A stretch of DNA of 64,000 nucleotides from Solen grandis (taxonomy: Eukaryota > Mollusca > Bivalvia > Adapedonta > Solenidae): positions 39,605,699 through 39,669,698 of the forward strand of contig CM037792.1 of NCBI GenBank assembly GCA_021229015.1, in the 5' to 3' direction. Shown here in pieces: positions 47,601-58,740 of this stretch (position 1 is the first letter of the stretch; each line of letters opens with the position of its first letter). Below the pieces are notes generated by a model that had not been told where the DNA came from, did no database searches, and saw nothing but the letters and a program-made list of their open reading frames with translations. Made by a program: the position numbers and the translations under genes.

Positions 47601-48800
47601 TCCTTGCATACTGATGACGTAATTCAAAATCAATGAATATTAAACAGCATGAATTAAAACAATAGGATTTTTGGCATGAAGTTGAATCAGCCATGTACTC
47701 AATTACTGCAAACATCTGAAAACGCTTTGCACCCTAACCACACAGGGCTTACCTGTTGCTTGTCATTCTTATTATTCTTTTACATGTGAAAAATAGCAAC
47801 GTTTTCCTATTTTCAATTCACTGTTTGCAAAGGTGAGCTAATGTTTTCATAACTGAAATCATGGTAGATCTACTTTAAACTAGACCCTGATGAGAGGACT
47901 TATGTCACTGTGTGCCTCAGTGTATGTGTGAGGGGAAGGGTGTGGGGGGAGACAGCAGTTTTCTACAAAAACAAATCTCTAGTTTCATAAAGTTTTCTAT
48001 GTGAAATCATACATAAATGTACATAATAACCAGTAACAATGTTTAAACAATTACATGTATAACAAACCTTTGCCGTAATGGAACAAAATTACACCATTAA
48101 AAACACTGAAAAAATTAAAAAAACAAACTTGAATGGTCATTAGAAAGTAGTGACTTTAAATTAATGTCTCTTAACCTTTTAATACCGGTTTAACAGGGTT
48201 TTAAGAGAGGTTTTTTTTTCAATGGCATTTTAACCACCCGTTTAATTAATGCCCATTAATTTGTTTTTTTCATGGATTTTCATGGCAATTTAATGGCCAT
48301 AAATTAATGGATTTTAATGGTTACTAAGCTTACTACTAAGCTTAATGGTTACTTTTAACAGGCTTTTCATGGGGTTATTTAATGGCATTTTCATGGACAC
48401 TATTAAAATGTGACCATTAACCTTTAACGATGTAATGGGCTTCTTAACGGGGATTCTTTAGTGGTGTCCATTTAAAGTGCATCAAAATTCCTTTAATTTT
48501 TTTTAAGTATAGTTTAACTATGTTTTAATGGTAGTGGCGTGCAGTAGTGTATACAGTATTTCCTAACATTCGGGAAAACATTAATTAGCGATGTGCTTTA
48601 CGTGTTAGCTAACAAAAATTCACGAACTCAGAAGGGTTTCCCAATTCTGAGAGAAAACTGTACGTCTGACAAAAGAATCATAGGAACGCATGTTTAGGGC
48701 ATAATTTCCATTCGCATGCGCTATATTCAATTAAAATTGATAAAGAAATATAATAATTACATCAGTTTTTTTCCTCTGATGCTTTTCGCGATAGCTTAAA

Positions 48801-48983
48801 ATGACATCATATACCACTTGGTATAGGCACACTTACTGCGGCATAGCAAGAGTTGTCGGTCTTTTACATGCCACATCGCTGGAAATTTACAATAACGATT
48901 ACTCTTGGGTAGATTTTTTGCCGATTTTTCTCAAGTGGCAAACATTCAAGATTGCGACTGACGAAAGTTTTCAGAACGCGTAA
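48801..48983 (+). other. Unassigned short ORF ending at a strong splice donor
   Basis: 60 codons reading ..YNNDYSWVDFLPIFLKWQ..; the frame ends at AACGC|GTAAGTATC, a near-consensus donor at 48980. It starts inside the right TIR of the long element. No family recognised. Confidence 0.18.
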
Positions 48984-48989
48984 GTATCT

Positions 48990-51220
48990 TTTGCCCGTCT
49001 TGAGCTGCGCTCGCTTTTATTATAGTCGTCACCTTCCCTCTTCTCATTTCTCTCCCTCATCTTCTTATTATTTTTCTCCTTAAACACCATTTTAACGCCA
49101 TCATAATCTCCAACATCACCATTTAGTAATAAGTTACGTACCCCCTCCCCCCCCCCCCCCACCCCACCCACACACACCCCTTGCCTTCCCTCTGCTTCAA
49201 GTCCGTCCCTAACCCCGTGATGAAAACTACCAATGATCAAAAGAACCCGTCACTACTCTATCCTGTATTTTTTCCCTTAATTTCTCCCGCGAGAACCCAT
49301 TGCCTGCCATTCTGACAGGTTCACAAATTATGAAAACCTAATTCAACCAGAAGGATTGCTTTTCGATTCTTGTTTGCTTATCCTACAGGGACAAACGAAT
49401 ACAAATCAAACTGCATCGTATTTTTGTTTATCCAGATTTTCCCGAGTATGATGATAATTTTGATTCTCCTCGGATTTTGCTTTTTACATCGCCATTTTTA
49501 AGGGCAATGTTTTATCTTGAAAGAAACATCACATTAACAGGTAAAAAGAGAACATAACATAAGAGAGAGTGTTTTCGAAAGGCAATTAGATATAAAAAAA
49601 TATCCGATTATATGTCATTTATTTCATTAATCTTGTTTTAAGTGTTTTTATTTGAAAGATGATTTTTTATTGTCAGAGCGTAGTGTTCGTCTGTTGGAAC
49701 CCGACCTGTCGATCTATAAATAGAGACGTCAATGAACTTGTCATATAATCTATATACACTATACAAAGTTCGGACTGTACTTGCTCTTATTTTTACCCAG
49801 AATGCATCAGTTCTACGTCAAACAGATAGTCTACAACTGTGTGTTATTTCAGCTTATTCACTATGTTCATATTGCCTAACCATTAGCCTCTGCTTTGAAA
49901 TAGTAGAAAACCAAATCTCTGACGTATGTCTCTTACAACTGTACCACTCACTTTTAATCATTCGACTCTCTACTTTGAAAACCGAAGTTCTTTTCAATTT
50001 TGTCAAATGATTGAACGGTTTAACATTACTCTGCTAAGATTGATCGAAGGCGCTGAAAACAAAAATAATTGTCTGTGATATAAAAGCACTGCAGAACTAA
50101 TTTACCTATTTATGGTGTTACGTGTTATAATAACCACTTTTCGAGAATTCGAAAACCGAATAATCTCTCACTATTTAAAAATAATCGAACGATTAAGCAT
50201 AACTCTACAACACAGGTATGCTGGGATTAAGCAAAAGGTGTTGAAAAATCAATTTTGTGTCGAACTTAGATATTTACGGGACACAATAATTGTCTGTGGC
50301 ATAAAAGCACAAAAGAACTCATTTCTGTATGATGTTGCGTAAGACACATCAATGTGCCCATTTACCATGCGGACGAATGTAGTTTGTTTAGATGCAAAGT
50401 GGCTCGTAACTAATTTTGGATAGTAGATGTTATTCAGGTTTCGGTCAGTTCATATATAATGTTACAATCTTGAAGTCCAATACAAATCCGTGTAACATAC
50501 CACTACTCATATGAAACTATCGACCTCAGATACCTGATAAATATTATTGTAACACCATAAAAACACCGAACCAAGTCATTTTTACCTGTAAACACTGACC
50601 TTTTTTGCATAATAACCGCAGTGTAGCGCAAACCAAAGCGCTGTTAGTGTTGAGAGATTAGGGGTTTCAATGCGACGATATGTTTATCAAGGTGAATTTA
50701 ATAAACGAGGATCCAATTTTCAAGCGATGCAATAAATCCGATGCCATTAACTCGTTTTAACCTTCCGTTAACACGGTCGTCTCAAGAAAAGATGAACGCA
50801 CCATTTTTTTCAATGAACTGCTAACAATAAGCACTACGCCACACTATTTCTCTTGCCTACAATTTATAAGATCTGCAGCTTGTCAAATCCTCTTTCATTT
50901 GAAACACACATAACGCCAGTGCCTTCGGCGCTTTGATTCACGTTCAGATACTAGTATTTTTCTTTCCTACTGTATGCAAAACAGAAAAGCCTACTGGACC
51001 GTATCTGATATATTTGAAACAATTTCTCGCGAGGGAATAGCACGGTAATAATAGAGTGTTCGCGTTGCTTAACTTTAGACCTACGAAATATGTATGTGAG
51101 GAAAGCACATAACGAGCAAAAAACAATCGGATGTCTTCACGGATATCCTTTCCAGCGATTTTGCAATCCTATGCCACTTATTTACTTGCAGACATCTACT
51201 CATTTGATTTTTTTCCCAAA
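48990..51220. other. Intergenic, no gene seen
   Basis: A pyrimidine-rich stretch with a C run at 49142-49160. Between 49870 and 50340 there are loosely repeated words (ATAATTGTCTGTG..ATAAAAGCAC at 50067 and 50287). No coding signal. Confidence 0.45.
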
Positions 51221-51221
51221 T

Positions 51222-51309
51222 ACATATCGAGGAGTGATAGCGAAACTAGGCTAAGTGCATGTATATTTATTTAAGCACTTGACCTAGTTTCGCTCTTATC
51301 CTTCGATAT
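51222..51309. mobile_element. Hairpin MITE, 88 bp
   Basis: ATATCGAGGAGTGATAGCG..AAGTGC pairs with GCACTTGACCTAGTTTCGCTC..ATAT over about 36 bases. Confidence 0.7.
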
Positions 51310-51335
51310 ACTAATCTGTGTGATAAATATGAGAC

Positions 51336-51577
51336 TTAACCCTTTCCCTCATATAGACTCATTTTGACGCACTCAATAGGTACCACATAAAGCCTGATCT
51401 GCAGAAAACCACAGTTAAACCTTACCAAATTTATTTACAAAATCCTCATTTCCACACCACTGAGGAGCAGCGAACAGCATAAAACCTGATCAGCCTGCAA
51501 GTTACTCGCAGGCTGATCTGGTTTTATGCTGTTCGCATAGGTCTTTTCATGGTTTCCTCTATGAGGGAAAGGGTTAA
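51336..51577 (+). mobile_element. TTAA hairpin MITE, family 1
   Basis: Full-length copy, TTAA at both ends, hairpin intact. It lies 27 bases after another hairpin element. Confidence 0.88.
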
Positions 51578-52010
51578 ACATTGTGTTCCACATTTTCGAC
51601 TAGTCTTGTTATTTTAGCAAGAGAAGACAAACATGTTAAGTCAAACAAATAAGTTTAAGCAATATATGAAACACTTTAAAGAGTACAGATTTATCTCCTC
51701 TAGGCTTGCCCTAACCTGTGATTCTTAATAATATGGTAATATATTTGATGTAAATATACCTGCTTACCTACATAATACTTTCCAAACGTCATTTAAATAT
51801 ATTGGTTTTAAGTGATTTTAATTTTCTTTTTCTTTATTTTAAAAATAAATTAACATAATTTGCACATTGAGTTCAAACAAACAAGAAACTAAGTAACAGT
51901 ATGACTGAAGAGTGCGGGAAAATTAGTCTTTATGATTCAGAGAGCGATACTATGTGCTCTAAATTAATTAATGTTTGACCAACTTTTGGAACAATCTACG
52001 CATATGAATA

Positions 52011-52199
52011 GACCATTTCACTCAAAATGAGACGTAAACTTACGTAAATCAACGAGCACTCCCCGAACACCTTATCCATATGCTGGTGTAAAATTCCACA
52101 TATTGTTTAATGGGAAATAAACATACACTTGACATATTTCCGTGTCACAGATCAAATCTGAATTATACCTAGTATTGCCGAACGCATGGTGAAATGGCT
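52011..52199 (+). mobile_element. GACCATTTCAC-type MITE
   Basis: GACCATTTCACTC and GGTGAAATGGC ends, about 189 bp, non-coding, related to 40901-41103. Confidence 0.7.
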
Positions 52200-53856
52200 T
52201 ATTCTTATGTTTATCTGTGCTGCATACAACTTGGCAGTTTGCATGAATAGAAAACTGAAGTTTAGAAGTCTCAATGTTGTGAGTATCTGGTACCCGACTT
52301 CCTATGATAGTGATAGTAATAAAAGGACGGTTGTACTCAAGACTTAGTCTGGTTCCCTGCCCACTTTACTGCTATAAAGTAGTATCAGGGGAGGGCACTC
52401 CAGACTAGTCTAAGTCCCCAAAATAGGTAATACTCTAAATAAAAGCAATCTTCGACGCAGGAAATATCACACCGATTAAATACGCACCCAATCCACTGCA
52501 CCGGACTTTGATAGAAGAAGGGTTTATATGCATGCTTTTTCTTTGGTTCAATATACTCGTGTATTCGACTTACGAAAATCTTCTTTTTCTTTTCAAATAT
52601 TATTAAAACCTGATTCAGAAATAGCTGTTCACTTTACCAATAAGATTGCAAATGCAGAAAAAACAACAAGACTATTAATTGACTTCGACATTGTTTAATA
52701 AAGTATACCAAATTAATAAATTTCATCAACAATACATTTGTATCTATTTAAGGATTGGTGTAAGAAAGCCATAACGTACCGAGGACCAGTCTGTAATAAA
52801 TTCTACCCTAAATGATGACAATGTTATAAATATTAAGTTTTATCAATCCATTTTTTCTAATTAGAACAAAATATGAGAAGAGCAATCAAAATTGTGTTCT
52901 TTATAATGGATACACAGATACATGTTAATCTTCAGTACCTAAAAAGATGTTGTTTTTTCTCTCCTATACATGTTCGTTAAACAGTAAGAAATTTTCGTAT
53001 TAAAACAAAAATGGCGGACGATAATCCCGCAAAACTCACAAAAAGCGTGCAGCCTATCGCTTTACTTCGCCTATCTTCAGAAGCCTCCAAAAACTATGAG
53101 TTTCTAACGCTCTGACGTCATCAGAATTTAAGTGACATATTAGAATTACTTTTCATCACTTTCAGCTGCTAATCACTGCCACTAAAAACAAACTTCAGGT
53201 TTTCCTTTCAGAGCATATTTCAAGTCACTCTCGAAGTCCATCGCCATGTTTGTGAATATTTTTGTTATTTCCGGCATTCGAGTGAACGTCACATAACAGC
53301 TGATGTTTTCATGGACCTCTTTATCATATTCGGATGACTCCGGAAAAAGGCGAAGTTCTACGAGATGACGCCAGACTGCATGCTTACGTACGTATATGAA
53401 GGCGATCGCTGCGAGTCACACCTTCACAGTCCACAGTGTAAAAAACAACAACAAAAAGTGCTATTCCTCTTCGGAAAAAAACAACAAACATTTCCGGTAA
53501 AAGTTGTGTCCCTCCCGGTAAGGTTAGAAAATTTAGATTTGAAATGTTTAATATGAAAGTATATAATTATCATGAAAGTATATCAATTAAGAATTTTATA
53601 TTTTTCATTTCCTGTCATACTCGATTACAATTACTTTTTATAATTAAAGCAATATTTACTAACCTAAACACCAATTAGGTATTAAATACAACTATTTTCT
53701 CTGTAATATCACATCGGATCAAAGTAAAATATATTTTGTATTAGTAATATGTACGTGCACTGCTTTCACTTGATGAATACAAACATACAATATCGGATGA
53801 ATGATGCCATTTTATTCCACAACGTTGTATAATTCATCCCCGAATTGGTTCGAACC
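52200..53856. other. Unique region with possible promoter
   Basis: 52200-52980 is AT-rich with no feature. 52990-53560 has more CpG, two ATGGCG starts on opposite strands and TGACGTCA at 53114, so it may hold the 5' end of a gene running into the gap or leftwards. Confidence 0.3.
53245..53247 (-). promoter_or_regulatory. Candidate start codon of an unidentified minus-strand gene
   Basis: Reading leftwards, CAAACATGGCGATGGACTTC opens a frame MAMDFESDLKYALKGKPE before a stop. Upstream on that strand are CCGGAAAT (ETS) and TGACGTTCAC (CRE-like). This resembles the CASC3 start context, but I do not recognise the peptide and the only donor (GAA|GTTTGT) is weak. A competing plus-strand start (AAAATGGCGGACG at 53011) is nearby. 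Confidence 0.2.
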
Positions 53857-53956
53857 NNNNNNNNNNNNNNNNNNNNNNNNNNNNNNNNNNNNNNNNNNNN
53901 NNNNNNNNNNNNNNNNNNNNNNNNNNNNNNNNNNNNNNNNNNNNNNNNNNNNNNNN
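53857..53956. other. Assembly gap, 100 N
   Basis: Exactly 100 N, followed by T-rich degenerate tandem sequence (TGTATTTGTAT..TGGTCCTG) that may explain the break. Confidence 0.99.
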
Positions 53957-54224
53957 TTATTTTTTTTTTCGCTTGTTTAATTTTTTCTATATGTTGTATG
54001 GCTATGTATTTGAAATGTATTTTTTGGTTCTGTATTTATGGTCCTGTATTGTATATTTGCATTCATGTTCAATCGTTATGTATTTGTATCAATAGCCCTG
54101 TATTTAAATTCACGTCCTGTATTGTGTATTTGTATCTATGGTCTGTTGTGTGTTTTTTTTATTTTTCATGGTTGTGTATTGCAATATAGATTTATACTTT
54201 ATGGCAGTGTACTGTCATATATAT

Positions 54225-54376
54225 AGGATCTGACATGAATTGTTATTTCATATCAAATTTTACTAAACGAGTTCATGAAAATGTTATTAAGTAAGCCTCT
54301 GGTGAGCTAAATAACAATTTTATGAACAAGTTCAGTAAAATTTGATATGAAATGACAATTCATATTAGATTCTTAT
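54225..54376. mobile_element. Hairpin MITE, about 150 bp
   Basis: ATTTCATATCAAATTTTACT occurs in both orientations; arms are about 65 bp with 85-90% pairing and a GCCTCTGGTGAGC centre. Confidence 0.75.
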
Positions 54377-54918
54377 TATTGTATGACCAATAACAACAGT
54401 ATAGTAAATCACAATTATAAGAACTAACAAATAAAAACATGAATGAATGGACTGTGAACGAATTACTTTTGTAATCAAATACCCAGAAAAAAGTTTCAAA
54501 TTATAACTGAAAATAACGATTTAACGTGTGTATTACTCATACATTTTCAACACCATATGAATAATGAATCAAACACATTTAATCTAGCTTTTTGAGTTCA
54601 ACAAACTTTGCATACATTTAGAATACATGTGTGTGACACGGAATGATGTTATTCAGCCTACCAGTTTTATGTAACATGTTAAATATAAGAAAATATGTGA
54701 TGGTTATACAAAAGAGCTGTTTGAGCACAATGCCATATGATACATACTCATATATCATGGTCCTATTTTTAACTGTGGTCCTATATTGTGGATGGGTGAT
54801 CAACAGATAGTCAACAATCTGAAATTTCTGAACTCTGTGGATATTAGTCACCTCATAATTTATCAGGACACAGAAATATATTCATAACAGCAAGCTAAAT
54901 GTCTCTTTAAAATTCTGA

Positions 54919-55128
54919 TTGCTTGCTGCTGAGTTTCAATTTATATTAAATCCTCATCAAATTGAGCATCTAACAAGGAATGGTCCAGTTATTTTGGAAG
55001 CTACACTTGAGCATCACAAACCAACTTCGATGCTTGATTCAGTATCCGACTGGAGGTCTCATTTACAATATCAAAAGCATCTTGGTGAAACCATTCAATT
55101 TCATTTCTTTTCTGATAACATGGAGTAA
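54919..55128 (+). other. Unassigned short ORF
   Basis: 69 codons without ATG at the true start, including LEATLEHHKPTSMLDSVSDW and RSHLQYQKHLGETIQF. The composition is protein-like and unlike the simple AT-rich flanks. It could be an exon or a fossil of a mobile element; I cannot name the family. Confidence 0.2.
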
Positions 55129-56451
55129 TTTCATCCATTTTATTATATTTATTAATTTACCTTATTATTATTATTATTAATTTCTTAAATGGGAGACAAA
55201 TGTCAAAAACTTAAGTACAAAATAATACCAACATTCAAGGGGAAGCACTCTTGAAGGACAACCACAGTCAGTCCTTAACAGGCCTTTAGTAATTACTCCC
55301 CTTGTGTCTCTATCATATTCACTCACAGTATTAGGGAGAAAAAACTAGAATTACCACTGGAGGTGAATCAGTCTCCAACACAGGAGATCTTACACAAATC
55401 TCTCACCACAATGAGTTGAAACTAGCTGAGTTTCAGCTATATCGCAAGTAAACAATATCCATTTTTGTCGTTCAGCAAAAAGGTACACACCATGGTCACA
55501 TGGTAACTCAGTGTGGCAGTAATTGATGCAAAGCCAATCCACTGTGCTGGAGTTTGGAGGTGATAAATACCCCCTCATCCCACCTTGTCTTCAAGTAATA
55601 TAAGTGTAGGATTGGATAGGACAAGACGGGACAGACCCTATATAATATAGCCCCCACTTCCTGTAAGTATACTGTAGTAAATGTTAAACAACTCTGACAA
55701 CATTGTACTGTGGACCAAACATGTATATCAAGACTAATAGTTTGTTGTATCATCTTCAAAGTCTTTTCAACATTGGAAATCTAGCAAAACCATACTTCCC
55801 TCCCCACCATTACCCTTTTTCTACCTAAATTCTAAGGGCACAGAAGAGCAGAGGTAGCTAATACTGCGTGTTGGAACCCTATCAAGGGCAAAAATCTTTC
55901 TTCACCTTCCCAGGCACAAAGTACTGGTCCAACCCATGAACTATCAAGAGGAACTAGAATGAGCATATTTCCTGTTGGATTCCTGACCATTTCTTGTTAA
56001 TTCTAACACACAGAGCTGATCAAATTATCCCCCCCCTCCCCCCCCCCCCCCAATAATAACGTGTATCTTCATCTCTCTTTTAATCTGCAAAGATAAACCC
56101 ATTTTCAACTATCCTTCACAAGAAAAATGGAACAACAATCCATCGCAATCCCTTGTGTCAAACAAGTAATTTTGTGGCTGAAAATCCTGACAAATGGTGT
56201 GGGGCAACAGAATATTCCATCTTCCTCTCTCCAAATGGGCTTTCTCTTGATATATGAACTTTCTAAATGGTAATGATTCTTTCCAATGGGCAAACCAAGG
56301 ATTAACAGAGACAAATTTTTATCTCTCATCTCAAGAAAAAGAAAAAAAAACCCAGAACCAGGATTTTAATTATCATACATCTGGTCGAGTGTTACAAATC
56401 CATATTGCAAAAAGGCACATGATTATTACCGTTGTAATTGTTGTGTTTTCA
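55129..56451. other. Intergenic, no gene seen
   Basis: Holds the repeat at 55560-55665, the family C SINE fragment and a poly-C run at 56029-56051. A (TTA)n run is at 55164-55178. No coding signal. Confidence 0.5.
55872..55985 (+). mobile_element. SINE family C fragment
   Basis: Matches the body of the copy at 5701 (CTTCCCAGGCACAAAGTACTGGTCCAACCC) with a decayed head and lost tail. Confidence 0.65.
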
Positions 56452-56730
56452 AAAATGAAATTTTTGAAGTAAAATTAATTTTAATTAGTAAATACTTACC
56501 TGTTATTACTTCAGGTATGTGTCTATTTGTGCACAGCTTCCAAAACAGAGTCCGCAAAATAAACCATTCCCTAAACCCCCTAGTTACCGGAAGTGTAACC
56601 CCCGTTCTCCAATTGTATATGAAGCCATCGAGGGATACAACCGCCAGCAAGCGGGGAGGGAGGTGGGACTCTGTAATAACAGGTAAGTATTTACTAATTA
56701 AAATTAATTTTACTTCAAAAATTTCATTTT
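56452..56730. mobile_element. Miniature DIRS-related element with perfect 58-bp inverted arms
   Basis: Arms at 56452-56509 and 56673-56730 are exact reverse complements over 58 bp, beginning AAAATGAAATTTTTGAAG. Between them, 56510-56620 matches the 5' leader and end of the full DIRS element (62574-62690, reverse strand), including the TTCAGGTATGTGTC and GTGCACAGCTTCC stretches. The remainder (to 56672) is unrelated to the DIRS copy. No ORF. It directly abuts the full element, sharing TTTT. Confidence 0.8.
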
Positions 56731-56769
56731 AATAGCATAAATACGTTACCTGTTATTACTTCAGGTATG
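56727..56769 (+). repeat. DIRS inverted terminal repeat, left
   Basis: A 43-bp terminal repeat starting TTTTAATAGCATAAATACG and ending CAGGTATG. It is the exact reverse complement of 62678-62720. It contains the dyad TACCTG-N9-CAGGTA at 56747-56767. Its first four T overlap the right arm of the neighbouring mini-element. Confidence 0.92.
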
Positions 56770-56869
56770 ACTTCGTCGCTAAGGCGGGAGGTTGCTAACA
56801 AAGAACCTTGATTGCAGCGATACCCGAAGTAGAAAACGACCAAAGCCGCCGAGGCGTCAGACATGATGA

Positions 56870-57910
56870 TTAAACTATTGTCTGAGCCACTACAAGTGGA
56901 CCCAAATCCACAAGGTTTTGTGATTGGTTAGCCAGTGAGCGGAGATAAAAGGAAGAAAACGTAGTAGAAGACTTCCAAGAGGCCGCTTTGAGAATATCGT
57001 CCATGGGAGATTTATTCAAGAAAGCCCAAGAAGCAGACAAAGCACGGAGCTCATGTGGTCTAATTCTTAAAAAGGATAGATCCCTGTCCGAAAGATCCGA
57101 ATAGGCAAACTTGATAGTTGAGGCTACCCAACGAGATATTGATGCTGCCGAAACTTCGCCCCCCCCTTTTATTGGGAGGAAAAGTCGAAGACGACGACCC
57201 CGTAAAGATTTAACCTTCTGGAGGTAAAACTTCAAGGCTCTAACTGGGCAAAGAAGCCGATCAGGATCTCCCCTGGAGCAAGACCTAGCAAGGCTCGGAA
57301 TAACTACCGGAGGGGGACAGACCGACGGGAGCTGGGTTTTCGCAAGGAAACCAGGTTGAAAGCTCAAAGATACAGAGCCATCAGATTTGTTAAAGCGTAA
57401 ATAGCCTTCCTCAGTAGAAAAGGCATGAATTTCACAACGACGTTTAGAAGACGCCATTGCTATAAGAAAGACCGTCTTCCATGTTACGTGCAGTAGAGAC
57501 GCCTCAGAAAGAGGTTCAAAAGGTGCCTTAGTAAGAGCCAGTAAAACACAAGAAAGATCCCACTTCGGAGTTAACGAACGAGAAACCGGCCTAGACAGTT
57601 CAAACGAACGAATAATTTCCGAAAGATAAGGATCCGAACCAAGGGAAGAGGATCTGTGAAACTTAAGCGTGTTCGATAACATAGACCTATAACCCTTGAT
57701 AGAACTGACCGCAAGTTTTTTCTCGTTAAAAAGAAAAACTAGAAAGTTAGCGATTTCTCTGACAGGAGCTTTGACCGGATTAATCTGCCGTGCGATACAC
57801 CAATCACGGAAGACCTTCCACTTTGCCTGGTAGACAGATCGAGTAGATTGTCTCCTGGCTTTAGAGATAATAGAGGCAACTGTTGCCGAAAATTTCTTCT
57901 GTCTAACTCG
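56870..57910 (-). CDS. DIRS tyrosine recombinase
   Basis: The stop-free frame begins at 58864, but its first 320 or so residues are a shadow of RNase H; the recombinase starts near KKFSATVASIISKARRQSTR. A SAM-like N-terminal DNA-binding region (YQAKWKVFRDWC, SSIKGYRSML) precedes the catalytic domain. Catalytic set: R in SSKRRCEIHAF (about 57430), HxxR in RPHELRALSASWAF (about 57050), W in AASWKSSTTF and the nucleophile Y in FSSFYLRSLA (about 56945). All are present. It would integrate circular cDNA without target duplication. Confidence 0.9.
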   Translation of the reverse strand, partial: RVRQKKFSATVASIISKARRQSTRSVYQAKWKVFRDWCIARQINPVKAPVREIANFLVFLFNEKKLAVSSIKGYRSMLSNTLKFHRSSSLGSDPYLSEIIRSFELSRPVSRSLTPKWDLSCVLLALTKAPFEPLSEASLLHVTWKTVFLIAMASSKRRCEIHAFSTEEGYLRFNKSDGSVSLSFQPGFLAKTQLPSVCPPPVVIPSLARSCSRGDPDRLLCPVRALKFYLQKVKSLRGRRLRLFLPIKGGGEVSAASISRWVASTIKFAYSDLSDRDLSFLRIRPHELRALSASWAFLNKSPMDDILKAASWKSSTTFSSFYLRSLANQSQNLVDLGPLVVAQTIV

Positions 57911-58740
57911 CTGTTGGATAACATCCAAGCGTGAAGACGAAGAGCGCAGGGATTGTCGTGAAGGACCCTGTTCCGACCTTGTGACAGAAGGTCCGGAACC
58001 TGGGGGAGTTCTACAGGATCGTCTATCAGAAGATCCAGAAGATCCACGAACCAAGATCGCGTTGGCCAAAGTGGAGCTACAAGGAGGATCCGGCACTGAG
58101 ATCGCAGGATTTTCCTTAGAACTAAGGGAATCAGAGAAAACGGTGGAAACGCATAAGCAAATAGATGATCCCAGTTTACAGACAGAGCATCTATCGCCCA
58201 AGCCCGGTGATCCGATACCGGTGACACAAACAGCGGAAGCTGGTTGTTCAGCCTGGTAGCAAATAGATCGACAGACGGAGACCCGAAAATCGCAAACAGA
58301 GTTGTCGCGATCCGAGGAAGTAACTTCCATTCCGAGGGGAGAAGAGAATGTCTGCGGGACAGTTGGTCCGCTAGAACATTTAGACGACCCGGAAGATGTC
58401 TGACTTGAATGAGTACCGAAGACACCTGACACCAATGAAGAAGGTGCCATGCTTCCATGCACAGAGAAGGCGAGTGCGTCCCCCCCTGTCTGCGGATGTA
58501 AGAGACAACAGTCGTGTTGTCCGTAGATACTAGAACAGATTTGCCTCGAATGAGAGGAGAAAACTGTCGTAAGGCTAGTAGAACCGCTTTGAGTTCGAGG
58601 TTGTTGATATGAAGAGAACTGTCCTGAGGGGACCAAAGACCCGAGGCCGTGAGACCCAGAGGTTCCAGATGAGCACCCCAGCCGGACAGACTGGCATCCG
58701 AGAAGAGGAACAGTTCCGGTTGAGGAGGAGATGATGAACC
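57739..58740 (-). CDS. DIRS RNase H and downstream DIRS-specific domain
   Basis: This is the meaningful part of a stop-free frame that runs from 59700 to 57739. RNase H motifs: FSDASLSGWGAHL, NNLELKAVLLALRQF, STDNTTVVSYIRRQGG and LADQLSRR. Then comes the region characteristic of DIRS elements: SVDLFATRLNNQLPLFVSP, DALSVNWDHLFAYAFPPFSL and LLVAPLWPTRSWFVDLL. The C-terminus (LRLHAWMLSNSELDRRNF) runs into the recombinase in a different frame. Overlap of ORFs here is common in DIRS elements, so this second frame change may be natural. Confidence 0.88.
   Translation of the reverse strand, partial: GSSSPPQPELFLFSDASLSGWGAHLEPLGLTASGLWSPQDSSLHINNLELKAVLLALRQFSPLIRGKSVLVSTDNTTVVSYIRRQGGTHSPSLCMEAWHLLHWCQVSSVLIQVRHLPGRLNVLADQLSRRHSLLPSEWKLLPRIATTLFAIFGSPSVDLFATRLNNQLPLFVSPVSDHRAWAIDALSVNWDHLFAYAFPPFSLIPLVLRKILRSQCRILLVAPLWPTRSWFVDLLDLLIDDPVELPQVPDLLSQGRNRVLHDNPCALRLHAWMLSNSELDRRNFRQQLPLLSLKPGDNLLDLSTRQSGRSSVIGVSHGRLIRSKLLSEKSLTF

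Larger units (their letters stand above)
42969..48827. mobile_element. Long-TIR element hosting nested insertions
   Basis: The left end (GTGGCCATACCACGTGG, then GTTTTAAGCTAT) is matched in inverted orientation near 48784-48827. Similarity continues inward through ATTCTTTTGTCAGA. Further in, both sides (43150-43570 and 48150-48540) are rich in CCATTAAA/TTTAATGG words in opposite orientation, so the arms are probably about 600 bp. I see no transposase. Superfamily and target duplication are unresolved. About 2.6 kb of its interior is the inner inverted-repeat composite. Confidence 0.65.

Noticed and set aside
49142..49240. Glycine-rich minus-strand ORF at 48971-49240
   Set aside because: The Gly run is the complement of a poly-C tract; the rest is low complexity.
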